This document shows, piece after piece, positions 36,160 through 47,710 of a DNA stretch of 64,000 nt. The stretch covers positions 6,006,564-6,070,563 of the forward strand of contig CM038727.1 of assembly GCA_021613375.1 (NCBI GenBank). The letters are read 5' to 3'. The translations under genes were made by a program, and so were the position numbers. Source of the stretch: Megaleporinus macrocephalus. Its lineage: Eukaryota; Chordata; Actinopteri; Characiformes; Anostomidae. A model generated the notes under the pieces. That model had not been told where the DNA came from, made no database searches, and was given only the letters and a program-made list of their open reading frames with translations. Numbering within the stretch: position 1 is the stretch's first letter; the number at the start of each line of letters is the position of its first letter.

Positions 36160-36732
36160 ATCGAACAATCGCTCTACATCTAAACATCTAAAGCTGTAGG
36201 AGTGTTTCACACAGAAACACAACAGTGTGGTGCTCTGTCAGCTCTGCACAGTGGAGATGATCACAACAGTACATCTGCTATACACGAGACCTTGAAGCTC
36301 AAACATCCCGTAGAGCTTCATCAACACAGCAGCAGGACAGCACCTGTTTACCTGTTTATCTTATCTTATAGATTATTTATAGATTATTAACACGTGTATC
36401 ATGTTTCTTTCAGTAGTGTCACTTGAAAAGTCTCATTGCTAACCGTTTCTTAATTGTCCAGTGTAGAACCTAAGACTGTTCTAGATACCGCGGGAGCTTT
36501 AAAACACACGTAGCTGCTTCTCAAACGACTCTCTGCCAAAATATATAGTCCTCAAACTGTCCGAGTTCTTGTGTGTGAGGCGTGTAGGCTGTGTGTCATT
36601 TGTGCCTCTAAAAGTCGAGTCATAGCGTAGACTCTTAGTCTTTAACCATTTATAGATCACATACGTTTAAGGTACCCTTTAATACATTAAGTCTAGAATG
36701 ACTAGCATTTTCCTCATGCTACTGAGCACGAT

Positions 36733-36825
<93 letters not shown>

Positions 36826-37010
36826 CATGCACAAAATCATCCATTGGTTACAAAACCATAACAAAAATAATAAAAAAAAAATTTTTCTACTACACTCACA
36901 TTAGAGTAATCTAAACATTAATCATTATTAGTCAGTATAATAATCGACTAACCGAAAAAAAGAATAGTTAGATTAATCGATTAAGAAATTAATCGTTATA
37001 TGCAGCCCCA
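36160..37010 (-). mobile_element. hAT-like element family J, copy 1 (intron 10)
   Basis: It shares long blocks with 42410-43363 in reverse complement: GTGTTTCACACAGAAACACA, ACACGTGTATCATGTTTCTT, TTTAACCATTTATAGATCAC. It ends in ATATGCAGCCCCA, matching the TAGGGCTGCA terminus. The left end is truncated. It contains a (TA)n tract at 36732-36819. Confidence 0.8.
36732..36819. repeat. (TA)n microsatellite
   Basis: Pure TA tract inside the family J element. The inverted sister copy has its own TA tract at 42531-42604. Confidence 0.95.
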
Positions 37011-37147
37011 AATTTACCTAAAGATGAGCCTGAGGTGATGCTGGAAATCGTTATATGTATCTGAAGGCAGCACACTTAAAGAATTCCATCAGAACACAAC
37101 TTCGTACACAATTATTCAAGACTGAATGTTTTAGAAAAAAAAAATTA

Positions 37148-37156
<9 letters not shown>

Positions 37157-37215
<59 letters not shown>
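37157..37215. repeat. (TA)n microsatellite
   Basis: Pure TA tract in intron 10. Confidence 0.95.
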
Positions 37216-37217
<2 letters not shown>

Positions 37218-37399
37218 AATGTATGTGTGTGCGTGCGTATATATATAAATGTTTTTATTTTATTTATAAATAAATAAATAATAATAATTATAATAATAAT
37301 AATGTTAAGCAGGTTTAAACAATGTGTTTAGGTGCCTTTATATCGTTACCGGCCATCAGTGGCTGTTACATGGAGGCTCAGAGCAACCAGCAGAGGGTG

Positions 37400-37590
37400 C
37401 TGTAGGGTCTAAAACAGGATCCCAATCCTGGTCCGGGAATCCCACCTGCACATTAGTTTTCCCAGCTCCAAACTTCCCCACATAACGTCATGAAGAACTT
37501 GTTAAGGAACTGATTAGATCAGGTGTGTTAGAAGCAGGGAAAACACTAACAGGTGCAGTGGAGGACCAGGGTTGGGTATTGATGTTATAC
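37400..37590. repeat. Short palindromic dispersed repeat
   Basis: CAATCCTGGTCCGGGAATCC at the left and GGAGGACCAGGGTTGGG at the right are inverted. Likewise GCACATTAGTTTTCCCAGCT pairs with AGGGAAAACACTAACAGGTGC. It has the form of a small foldback element. Confidence 0.55.
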
Positions 37591-37746
37591 AAGAAGGGAA
37601 ATTCCCACAATGCAGCCTTGATCATCAGAGCCAGCATATCTACCCAACATTCATCTACATTCCAGATTTTGTTACAGTTTGTTGATTGCAGGCTTATAGG
37701 TGTGTAGTACTTGACTCTGTGTGTTTGTGTGCTTCATTCATTACAG

Positions 37747-37919
37747 GCCATGTGTGTTGAGCAGCAGTGTGTTTTGCCGCTGGCGTCTCATCCACTGTTC
37801 ACTCCCGTGGCTGTAAAGGAGGGCTGCTCTCCTCTCAGGGACTGCGTGCTGTCAGTCAGTCAGTTCACCGGAGCCGAGAGAGAGTCACTCATACAGCTTG
37901 CCAAACACCTGGGAGCAAG
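37747..37919 (+). CDS. topbp1: topbp1 coding exon 11 (residues 608-665)
   Basis: The acceptor CATTCATTACAG and donor AG|GTAGGA define it. It encodes the end of BRCT4 ([20 protein letters not shown]) and the start of BRCT5 ([26 protein letters not shown]). Human has DCVISFSQCAGAEKESLTFL. Confidence 0.96.
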
Positions 37920-38230
37920 GTAGGAGACGTGTGTGTTGATTGACAGCAGTAAAGTGCATCAGTGATAGTTTAAAATTGTTATAAATGTTATAAGTCTGCA
38001 GCTTTAACCAAGATTACTTTCATTCGTCTTGAAGTCTCTTTTTTTATTTTAATGTGTAGCATTAGCCCAAGTCCTGGTTCAGCCCTAAAGTGTTTTCTGG
38101 CTTTAGAATATGTTGTCATAGCACAACATAGATTCCCCCCTTTTTTTCTTTCCTGCTTGTTGAGCCAGTTGGCTAATGTGGCTAAACATGAGGAGGGGCT
38201 TTAAAGATTTTTACCCTCTTTTCATTTCTT

Positions 38231-38940
38231 TGGCTATGTTTACATGCATAGGTTTCCTCCAATCCGATTAAATTAATTCAGATTATAGATTAACACTGCG
38301 GTGTTTATATGCTCACTCTACTCAACACTCTGATGAAAATCTCTGTTTACGTGCAAAGTACAAGTAATCGGATCCAAAATAACACGCATGCGTAGAGTAC
38401 AGCTTGGTGTAAACGTTACCATGACAACGAGCAGCAAGCGAGTTTAGACAGAGTGAGAGTTTTCAGTTAGTGCGCTCGTGTTTTTAATTGTTTTAAAATG
38501 ATTGTATATCCATGTTAGCAAAGTGTCGAACTCCCGGAACTTCATCCATAATTTAGTAAAATGTGAAAGAGGAATTATATCGTTCTGCTTTTTAGCTTTG
38601 TAATACTCCGATCTGAGAAACTTCCTGTTTTTAATTTCTATATAGTTCATATAACCCACCATCGTTCCTTTGCTCATATACTGTATAAGTGCTGAACTTA
38701 TTTAAACTTTCTGATTGGGAATGTAATTGGATACAGGCGTTTACAGGTGGCTATTATTCTTCTATTAAACTGATTATTTATGGGATTACCCACCTCCTTC
38801 AATCGGACAGAAATTGTAATCGGAATGACCTCAATCGGACTAGTCTATTCAGACTGAGGTGTATACATGGACGTATTCTATTCCGACTGAGCTATTAGTC
38901 AAATTATTAACGGATTATTAGGCTGCATGTAAACGTAGTC
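38231..38940. mobile_element. MITE with GTTTACATGCA terminal inverted repeats
   Basis: The left end GGCTATGTTTACATGCATAG and right end GGCTGCATGTAAACGTAGTC are inverted. Internal motifs (AATCGGA, GGATTATT) also recur in opposite orientation. About 710 bp, non-coding, in intron 11. Confidence 0.65.
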
Positions 38941-38999
38941 ATTATGTTTAAAAACAAGAATAGAGAGAAAATGCATAGCTACAGTAGCAGTAGCCTTTA

Positions 39000-39478
39000 G
39001 AGTTGGGCGATCACAATACATGATATTTAGTTTTTCAGAGTTTGGAAAAGTTCTAAAATGTAGTGCAGCATATAAAAGTACTATAATATAAATAAGCCTA
39101 TAATTAACTAGTTTTTAAATTCTTTCTACTGTCTTTATATAGAAATATCGAATATTGGGATATTATGTTTCGTGATATTGTATTGATTCTCAAAAACACA
39201 GAATCCTGGCAGACAGTGAATCATTGTGTGTTGTGTTTAAAAATCAGACCACTCGATGTCAGTGTTGTAATTTATTTTCAGCTCCACTCCAACATGAACA
39301 AGCAGCACAAGGGCGCAGTGCTATTGTAAGCACTGACAAACCTGTTCATACAGTGGTGTGTTTTAATAGTAGGGTTTGAAAAATCGCAGTATATCACTTT
39401 GCTTTGCAGTATTGCAGGATATCGAGATACATTGAATCGTGATATTGTATCGCCAAGTTCTTGCCAATACACAGCCCT
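39000..39478 (-). mobile_element. MITE family K, copy 2
   Basis: Inverted relative to the copy at 31875. It contains GAATATTGGGATATTATGTT, CAGCTCCACTCCAACATGAA and CTGTTCATACAGTGG, and ends in CAATACACAGCCCTA. Confidence 0.7.
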
Positions 39479-40110
39479 AGTCTTTACAAACTGCATGGCA
39501 CTAAATTCAATTAAACAGACCTAATTATGCTTACGTTAAGGAAACCTGTAGTAAGTCAGTGTTCTTTAAGTACTGATATCCAGTGCATGCTCAGAGAAGC
39601 ACAGAGTGACTTTTAATTTATTAAAATAACAATACAATATGGTCACATGGCCAATCCGTACCTCAGGCTACTTCACACTGTGGCTGTAAAGAAGTTAATT
39701 AAGAGTATCCTAAGTCTGTTATAGTTAAAAGCAGCTTGTAGTCCTTGTTTGTCACACAAACTCTCTCTCCTTATTTTGTATGATATTTTTTTATTTGTAT
39801 TTTTTTAAAGCAACCCATCTACATACATTACCCCTACTTTCACTGTTGTATTGTCAATTGGTGATAGCCAGGAGGCACGATCAGACAGTAATATATTACG
39901 CACAGTGGCATAAGCCTGATGTGTGAATATGTAGTGACATGACTCACAATATAAAACTTATTGACTCTTATTATGATATTAAATGATGAGAATGTGCTGA
40001 TGTGGATGCTGTATGTATTGTGGTTGGTTTTTATTATTGGTTGCAAAGTTACATGTGAAACAGGAGATAATATAATTTAATACACCAATATTCTCTCTGT
40101 CTCTCTACAG

Positions 40111-40322
40111 TGTTCAGGACTACTTCGTTCGCACTGCCAACCAGAGGAAAGGCATGCTGGCCAGCACTCACCTGGTCCTCCAAACACCTGAGGGCACAAA
40201 GTACCAGGCAGCACAGAAATGGGGCCTACCTGCCGTTACCCTGCGCTGGGTCCTAGAGTCCGCCAGGACAGGGAAACGTGCCGATGAGACACGCTACCTG
40301 GTTGAACTGCCGCCATCCCCAG
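40111..40322 (+). CDS. topbp1: topbp1 coding exon 12 (residues 665-735)
   Basis: The acceptor TCTCTCTACAG and donor CAG|GTATGA define it. It encodes the rest of BRCT5: [60 protein letters not shown]. The phospho-binding-type lysine in KYQAAQKW and the W of the last helix are kept. In human, BRCT5 binds phospho-MDC1. Confidence 0.97.
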
Positions 40323-40711
40323 GTATGAGGGCAAAAAAGTTTTAAACGTATTAAAACAACATGAAAATACTTCAGACTTCAGACTCTTTAACCAATCGTG
40401 CTTTAGAGTGAGGATAGGACTGCCCACCTCATTAACATACAGGCGCAGAAATAAATAAATGTGGAAATACAGAAATAAATGTTGAAATAAATGAATAAAT
40501 AAATATAGAAATACTGAAAAAATGTAGAAGTAAATAAATGTATTAATTATGTTTATTAAATTATTTATTTCTGCATTTATTAATTTATACTTTTTTTTTG
40601 TCCTCCATAGTTACGAATTTCATTGAAAACAGTATGGCAGTTCAGTTGACTACACAGAAGTAACACTACCACCTGTGTCTGTCTTTTTTTTATTTTTATT
40701 TTTATATAAAG

Positions 40712-41028
40712 AGCGCACCCAGGACAGTTTCATTGGAGCATCTCAGAAAATCCGAGCTGCCCCCGTCTCCCTGCGCCTCTCCCCAGAGCTCCCTCTCCTC
40801 CCTCCCCAGAGCAGCGCAGCCGTCACCCCCCTGGACACCGGCCGACTGCAGAGCCGTGCCGTCCACTCGGTCCTCCGCAAACTGAAGAAGGGTAATGAAG
40901 AGGAGACCACAGCTCAAGCCCAGGATGAGGGCAAAGGGAGCCATCAGAAGGAGGGCTGTCTTCAGCTTGACACACCATCACGCTTCCTCAGCAGAGACCG
41001 GCTCTTCGGACCGTCGTTCAACACCACG
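40712..41028 (+). CDS. topbp1: topbp1 coding exon 13 (residues 736-841)
   Basis: The acceptor TTATATAAAG is poor in pyrimidines just before AG but follows a T-rich tract. The donor is ACG|GTTGGT. It encodes the BRCT5-BRCT6 linker: AAVTPLDTGRLQSRAVHSVL, then LQLDTPSRFLSRDRLFGPSF. Human has VVTPLDMNRFQSKAF and [20 protein letters not shown]. Confidence 0.94.
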
Positions 41029-41135
41029 GTTGGTGCTGGAATAGTTTCAGTAGTCCGTAACCATGCAGTTAAAAAAAATGTCACCTAATTATTTATTATT
41101 TATTTATTTATTTTGTCTGTGTGTCTGAATTATAG

Positions 41136-41321
41136 GATGTGTTTGACCATCTCAAGACTCCCGGTAATAAGCCTCAGCAAGGAGAGAGAATGGAGACACC
41201 CTTGAGCGAGGTCATCGAGAGGAATTTAAAGGCTGCTGTTGCCAATAGCAACCGTAGTCACATCATGAGTCTTGCTGCCCTGACTGCCAGTCCTCAGCTG
41301 GACAAAGAGCCAGAACCTAAG
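41136..41321 (+). CDS. topbp1: topbp1 coding exon 14 (residues 842-903)
   Basis: The acceptor TGAATTATAG and donor AAG|GTACTC enclose 62 codons. The linker includes TPLSEVIERNLKAAVANSNR and LTASPQLDKEPEPK; human has TPLSEVIVKNLQLALANSSR and LSASPQLKEA. Confidence 0.95.
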
Positions 41322-42131
41322 GTACTCCATAGTGACGCTACGGTTTTGTTCTTTTGCCAATACACAGTATTACTGCTGTACAGTACGACCGCTGAGCTGA
41401 TTGACCTTGTGCTGAGAGCAGCAGATACTTTAGGATGATGTAGTTGGATATGCGAGTGAAGATTCCATGTCTGGGGGGCTTCAGATCACTACAGCTGGGC
41501 TCATTTAACATATGAACATGGCGCCTGTTTGGCCTCCTTATTAATATTATTTAGTTTTATTTAATGTATTTCTGGAGTAAATCAAAATCAGATAGATTTT
41601 AAAAAATAGATTGATAAATAAACAAAAAGGGGTAACATCACCGATTATCCCATTTTTTTTTTAATGAGGGAATATCTCCTATAATAAATTCTCAATATCA
41701 CCCAGACCTATTCATGAGAGCTTGGCAGGCCTTTATAAATTAATCGCAAATAGCGATTACCATGGCATCACACATGGCATGTCGGAGCCACTGTAACACA
41801 AACAAAAAGCAAATAAACATTTTCTTCTGTGAATGGTGCCACTGTCGCTACAGGGCATTACATGCCTTGTAACTCCACACGGAGACAAAACAGATGGAAG
41901 TGGCGACAAAAGTTTTAATTGAAGGAGGAGAGCCGGACGACCAGCTGTAGGCTGCATTTGAAGGTCTCTCACCTCCTCTCTCCTGAGGAGACCCAATGTG
42001 TCCTCTTTCAGTGCACGCCTCTTTCATCTACTGAGACCTTTTTTCGCCCAGGCCTAATATCAAGACCTCCCTGGTTCTTTGCAAAGACAGCAAAGCCTCA
42101 TTTTAACATGTCTTCTGTGTGTTTGCTGTAG

Positions 42132-42247
42132 GTGGAGGAGCAGGCTCCAGCTCCGCTGACTGGAGTGGTGGTGTGTGTGAGTAAAAAGCTCAGTAAAAAG
42201 CAAAGTGAGCTCAATGCAATGGCTGCGTCCCTGGGAGCAGATTTCAG
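42132..42247 (+). CDS. topbp1: topbp1 coding exon 15 (residues 904-942)
   Basis: The acceptor TTTGCTGTAG and donor CAG|GTACCT define it. It encodes the start of BRCT6: [30 protein letters not shown]. Confidence 0.96.
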
Positions 42248-42409
42248 GTACCTGTTTAAATTTGAACTTATTTATTGTTCTGAATATCCCCAGAGTCAGA
42301 GTTAAGAAATCATCTAAAGCCAGCTGCAGGTAATAATACACAAGTATTCAGTTTACAAATGTCTGTGTTGGCAAAGTGGAAGTCGTTAAATGTAGAGGTT
42401 TGTTTTGGC

Positions 42410-42529
42410 TAGGGCTGCACCTAACAATTAATTTCTTAATTTGTTATTTATTTAATTATTTTGTTATGGATTTGTAACCAATGGATGATTTTGTGTGTGT
42501 GTGTATGTGTGTGTATGTATGTATGTATG

Positions 42530-42609
<80 letters not shown>

Positions 42610-43363
42610 TAAAAATATGTATGTGTAGTAATTTGTTGTCGAAAGAACACAAGGGGCTGCTGAATTGATGATCCTGAGCATTGGGGGGGCTCAGAAGCAC
42701 GAGGCAAACGCATGGCCATTCTAGACTTAAAGTATTACAGGGTACCTTAAATGCACGTGATCTATAAATGGTTAAAGACTAAGCGTCTACGCTCTGACTC
42801 TACTTTTAAAGGCACAAATGACACGTAGCCTACACGCCTCACACACAAGAACCCGGACAGTTTGTGGACTATATATTTTGGCAGAGAGTCGTTGGAGAAG
42901 CAGCTACATGTGTTTTAAAGCTCCGCGGTATCTAGAACAGTCTTAGGTTCTACACTGGACGATTAAGAAACGGTTAGCAATGAGACTTTTCAAGAGACTC
43001 TACTGAAAGAAACACGATACACGTGTTAATACTCTTAAAATAATCTATAAGATAAGATAAACAGGTAAACAGGTGCTGTCCTGCTGCCGTGTTGATGAAG
43101 CTCTACGGGATGTTTGATCTTCAAGGTCTCGTGTATAGCAGCTGTACTGTTGTGATCATCTCCACTTTGCAGAGCTGACAGAGCACCACACTGTTGTGTT
43201 TCTGTGTGAAATACTCCTACAGCTTTAGATGAACGCGAGTGATTGTTTGTAGCTGCAGCTTGAGCTCTGGATAAATCCATGCTGTCAGTAGGCGCAACCA
43301 TCTTTTGTGACGCATCAACACACATTAATTTCGTAATTGCGTTAGCGCGACGCCCCAGACCTA
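42410..43363 (+). mobile_element. hAT-like element family J, copy 2 (intron 15)
   Basis: A 954-bp element with ends TAGGGCTGCAC... and ...GCCCCAGACCTA. It is flanked by an exact 8-bp duplication GTTTTGGC at 42402-42409 and 43364-43371. It is the reverse complement of the copy in intron 10. It carries a (TA)n tract at 42531-42604 and no ORF. Confidence 0.9.
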
Positions 43364-43451
43364 GTTTTGGCCTGTTTTGAATGTAAATTTAATGTAAATT
43401 TAGTGTAAATTTAGTTTTTGTGATTTATAACCTGCACTCTCCGTATTGCAG

Positions 43452-43575
43452 GTGGTCTTGTGATGAATCGGTCACTCACTACATCTACCAGGGCAAAGTG
43501 GGGGACAACACCAAGGAGTACAGGGCAGTCAAGGAGAGAGGCCTGCACATAGTGTCGCAGCACTGGCTACAGGCG
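43452..43575 (+). CDS. topbp1: topbp1 coding exon 16 (residues 942-983)
   Basis: The acceptor CGTATTGCAG and donor GCG|GTATGT define it, ending in phase 0. It encodes the BRCT6 core [37 protein letters not shown]. Human reads WSFDETVTHFIYQGR and SVKERGVHIVSEHWLLD. Confidence 0.97.
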
Positions 43576-43741
43576 GTATGTTCCCACAAATACACCCATA
43601 TACATACCGAGAAGTTCACTTCAGAGGAAGGAGGAAATAAAATCAACTTGTTTAACTTTCAATGATCTGTTTTAGGAAAATCTTTGGTTTTGGTCTGTTA
43701 CTGTTATTGGATTGTTTTGTACTTTCTCCGGGTCTCTTTAG

Positions 43742-43906
43742 TGTGCAGAGGAGCAGAAGCGTGTATCCGAGTCACTTTATCCTTTCACCTTTAACCCCAA
43801 AATGAGTCTGACTCTGAGTCAGGTGACAGACACCACTCAGAGGTCCCCTCCTCCCTCCATCTCGCACACCAAACTCCAAGCTGTCACCGAGCAAGAGGAC
43901 ACCTGG
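43742..43906 (+). CDS. topbp1: topbp1 coding exon 17 (residues 984-1038)
   Basis: The acceptor GGTCTCTTTAG and donor TGG|GTAGGT enclose 55 codons. It encodes the end of BRCT6 (CAEEQKRVSESLYPFTFNPK, MSLTLSQV) and the start of the region that in human leads into the ATR-activating domain. Confidence 0.95.
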
Positions 43907-43930
43907 GTAGGTTCCTTGTGTTTTTATATA

Positions 43931-43970
<40 letters not shown>

Positions 43971-43971
<1 letters not shown>

Positions 43972-44906
43972 GAGATGGACAGATGACCGTTTTTTTGAGG
44001 CCGATTCCGATCACCTTTTAGCACGATCAGCCAATAGCCGATACCGATCGAGGGCGGGGCTATATGCCACGGCAGGGCGACATGTAGTTATTAGCGCAAG
44101 CAAGTCATGAAACATGATCTAAACTGGTTTATTACCATTTTTAACAAGCTCATGTGAAACAGCATCATATTTTTAACTAAATTAACAGTAAATAAACAAA
44201 GCAAATCAAGCAAGTATCACCAATACTGTAATTATTACATTTAGACCCTTAATTTAAAACTAAAAAAGATAATTAAATAAATACAGTAAAAACTGCAGTC
44301 ATTAAACTCAGACTCTGTTATTTTAAACTAAATCTGTAATCATTAAATGTAGAATATTGAATTGCTGCTGCTGTTCTGTTTGTACCGGTCAGATCTGGTC
44401 TGTAGGTGTTCTGGGTTGTTTGTTTTGTGTTAGCTGTGTGTGCTAGCTCTGCTGTTTACTGATACTCACTGTATTCAGCTGTGTTCAGTGCTGTATCAGA
44501 TTAGTAGAGTTAAATATCTTTGTCTTGGTTCCCCAATGAGACACACTGTTACTAATTTTATAAAACATCCTGGAGGAGCCTGCGTCACATACGGTAAACA
44601 CTGCCAGACGGACGACATGCTTTCTATCAGCACATGCCGTGAACACAAACTGTTCTCATGAGGCTTCAGTCAGTCTGTGGAAAATGAAAGGGTATGTATT
44701 TCCACCTAGTGGTTCAGATAGGAATTGCAGGGACCTGGCCGGGGGGGTTCAACAAAACTCTAGCTGGATATACAGAAATTAGGCTCATTTGTTTAACGCC
44801 AATGATCGGCTCTAGGGATCAGCTAAATTGGAGAAATATCGGCCGATCACATATTTTGATTAAAAATCGGTCGATACTGATACATAGCTGATCAATCCTT
44901 CCATTT

Positions 44907-44909
<3 letters not shown>
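43971..44909 (+). mobile_element. hAT-like MITE family H, copy D
   Basis: It begins AGAGATGGACAGATGACCGT and ends GATCAATCCTTCCATTTCTTA. A TA microsatellite lies on each side (43927-43970 and 44909-44990), so the element seems to have split one TA tract. That makes its target duplication unreadable. Confidence 0.82.

Positions 44910-44990
<81 letters not shown>
44909..44990. repeat. (TA)n microsatellite
   Basis: Pure TA tract followed by CACACACA, 70 bases before the exon 18 acceptor. Confidence 0.95.
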
Positions 44991-45000
<10 letters not shown>

Positions 45001-45060
45001 TCTACTAGTAGCCATTAATAAGGGTTTATGATGTCACTCTTTGATGGCTTTCTTCTGCAG

Positions 45061-45151
45061 AAGGGTCCAGAGGACAGTATGTCCACCCCACAGCGGAGGA
45101 GTTTGGTGGAGCCGGAGAGAATGAAAGAGCCGAGCAGCACTGAGAGGAGAG
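45061..45151 (+). CDS. topbp1: topbp1 coding exon 18 (residues 1039-1068)
   Basis: The acceptor TTCTTCTGCAG and donor AGAG|GTGCGT define it, ending in phase 1. It encodes a poorly conserved charged linker (KGPEDSMSTPQRRSLVEPER). It is supported by the phase fit to both neighbours and the good splice sites rather than by similarity. Confidence 0.85.
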
Positions 45152-45519
45152 GTGCGTCCTGATGCATGCTCAGCATTGTTTTTGTATACAAGTTTATAAA
45201 TGTGTCATGTGCAAGAGTTGTGTTGCGTTACACATAGGAAAGTGCCTGATGACTAGTTCTGATCTTGTACAATTATGAAACCATATTTAGCAATATTGAA
45301 AACAAACAAGCAGAGAATAGACAGACTGCATTACAAACGCAGGACAGGTTTTGGACACTGTACCTGGATGTCCTTCACATTGTACTCTACGTATGCAGTT
45401 CAAGTCATGAAGGGTTTGTCCATGAGCTGATTAGAATTTAGAACCTTTTGCCACTTTGCCTATTTTACCTCTGCTTTTTGAAACACACACACACACACAA
45501 ACATGCATATGCACACTAG

Positions 45520-45670
45520 GGGGCAGTGAGCACAGCTACCCGGAGTGGTGGGCAGCCATATCCACAGTGTACCTGCAGTTGTGGGGGTTAGGTGTCTTGC
45601 TCAAGGCCGCTGCAGTCATGTCCTGATCGTCCATGGTTCGAGCCTTCTGCTCGCCAGACCGGTTCCCCTT
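45520..45670 (-). repeat. SINE-like dispersed repeat (inverted)
   Basis: Read on the - strand it gives CAAGACACCTAACCCCCACA, like the copy at 55371-55590. It lies in intron 18. Confidence 0.55.
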
Positions 45671-46268
45671 ACCTCCAGCCCACGACTGCCCTGATTGGTG
45701 CGTTGGGTGCATGGGCAAACTACAATTCAGGCTTAGAACATCTGCAGTAGACAGTAAAAGGTGTGCAGGGGTTTTGCAGTAATAGTGTTTATTTGTTTTT
45801 TTAAACATAGAACATGTCATGTATGCATGGTAAAGGGGGTAAATGGTGTCCACTCCAAGTTCTATGTGTTCTACTCTGATTTCACTTTCATCCAGTGATT
45901 GCAAACAGACTGTTGTTTTGATGACTAGGATCTCGAAAGCTCCTTTCTTCCCATTGTTGGTATAAATGTCCTGCAGACTGGTGAGAGCTGAACCTGTGAT
46001 GCTTTCAGCTGAACTTTTTGAACTTTTGTTTGGTTCCTGTGCTAGACTGTGATATTTTTAATATATTTTCTATTTCAGTGTTGTCAGAACAAAACCTTAA
46101 TCCAAAAAAAAAAAAAAAATAAGACAAATGGAGTTAGCTTTTATTTTATTTATTTTTTTTTAAGTGGGTTTTTTTTTTTTTTTTTTACTGGTTTGTGTGC
46201 CATGGAAGATTGACACACTGTCAGCTGGTATTTTTTAAAAGATAAAAGAAGATAAGGTTACTTAAGGT

Positions 46269-46902
46269 CAGAGATGGACCGATCAGCGTTTTTGAGGCCG
46301 ATTCCAATCGCCGATCACCTTTTACCACCGATACGTATAGAGGGCGGGGCTATATGCCACAGCAGGGCTACATGTTGTTATTAGCGCAAGCAAGTCATGA
46401 AACATGGTCTAAACTGTTTATTACCATTTTTACAAGCTCATATGAAACAGCATAATATTCTTAACTAAATTAACAGTAAATAAACAAAGTAAATCAAACA
46501 AATATCCCCAAAACTAATCATTACATTTAGACCCTTAATTTAAAATAAAATAAATACAGTAAAAACTGCTGTCATTAAACTGAGACTCTGTTATTTTAAA
46601 CTAAATCTGTAATCATTAAATATAGATCTTGAATTGCTGCTGCTGTTCTGTTCGTACCGGCCATATCAGGGTGTGTGTGTTTCCACCTAGTGGTTCAGAT
46701 AGGAATTGCAGGGAGCTGACCAGAGGGGGTTGTTCTTTTCCTGGATGAAACACTAGCTGGAAATACAGAAATTAGGCTCATTTGTTTAACGCCATCAATC
46801 GGCTCTCGGGATCGGCTTACCTGGAGAAATATCGGCCGATCACAGATTTTGATTAAAAATTGGCCGATACCGATAAATAGCCGATCGATCCTTCCATCTC
46901 TA
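46269..46902 (+). mobile_element. hAT-like MITE family H, copy E
   Basis: A 634-bp element with termini CAGAGATGGACCGATC and ...CGATCGATCCTTCCATCTCTA. It is flanked by an exact 8-bp target duplication CTTAAGGT at 46261-46268 and 46903-46910. CAGAGATGG/TAGAGATGG fits the CAGNG/TAGNG pattern of hAT termini. This copy best defines the element ends. Confidence 0.92.
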
Positions 46903-47040
46903 CTTAAGGTATTTGTCTTGATTTTTTAAAAAATCGAATTAGATCTTTAAGATATACAGTCTTTCCTCTTACTCAATAATTCCCAACATTGCTGCATGTT
47001 TTCCCTTTAAAATTTACCGTTTAGTCTCTTTCTCCGTCAG

Positions 47041-47236
47041 ATCTGTCAGAGACTCTGGAGATGAGGGAGAACCTTCAAAGGCAGTTGCAGGAGATTATGT
47101 CCGCCACTAAGCTGAGCAGTGGCCGGCGAGCCTCCTCTAGACTGGCCCGAGTGGGTTCAGCGGGGCTGGATTCCCCCAACACTCCAGAGAGCCTGGGCCG
47201 AGTGGGCAGACGTAGCCAGACGCTGGAGGCTTTACG
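47041..47236 (+). CDS. topbp1: topbp1 coding exon 19 (residues 1069-1134)
   Basis: The acceptor TTTCTCCGTCAG and donor CG|GTACTC define it. It encodes part of the ATR-activating domain, with the conserved helical TLEMRENLQRQLQEIMSATK, then an SR-rich stretch and QTLEALR. Human reads TLEMRENFQKQLQEIMSATS and VLEALRQ. The helix is predicted to be coiled. Confidence 0.97.
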
Positions 47237-47480
47237 GTACTCACAAGCATGTGACTGACTTCAGACACGACACTGAAATGGAGAGAAGAATCAGAGCTGC
47301 CATTGTGGGACAGCTTTTAAGACAGTATTAGTGCATCTGATGTCAAAAGTAATGAACCGATGGCTACAATAGCAAGAAACCATGAAAGAATGCTTCATAA
47401 GGGCATCAATGAGTTGTAGTCCTTGTGTGTTAAGTTTTCCTTAAAAATTATCTTAGATTTTTTTAACTGTGTTTGTGCAG

Positions 47481-47710
47481 AAAGTCACGTCAGGTTGCGA
47501 TGGACATAAACACAGAGGCGTCTCAGAGCGAACAGATCGTATGGGACGACCCCACGGCGAGAGAAGAGAGAGCAAAGCTGGCAGATAACTTGCAGTGGCC
47601 CGGCAGCCCTTCTCAACACTCAGACCCCCTCACCATCTTGCCCCCACCTCATACCGATGAACCCCAACATGCCAAATACTCCATGACTGACTCTGAACTG
47701 GTAGAGATGG
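47481..47710 (+). CDS. topbp1: topbp1 coding exon 20 (residues 1134-1210), ATR-activating core
   Basis: The acceptor TTTGTGCAG and donor ATGG|GTAAGA define it. It contains INTEASQSEQIVWDDPTARE, ERAKLADNLQWPGS. W1155 corresponds to human W1145, the residue needed to stimulate ATR-ATRIP. The SQ at S1148 corresponds to the ATM site (human S1138, Xenopus S1131). The Akt-site serine (human S1159) is aspartate here, D1169, in KLADNL where human has RLASNL. Confidence 0.97.
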
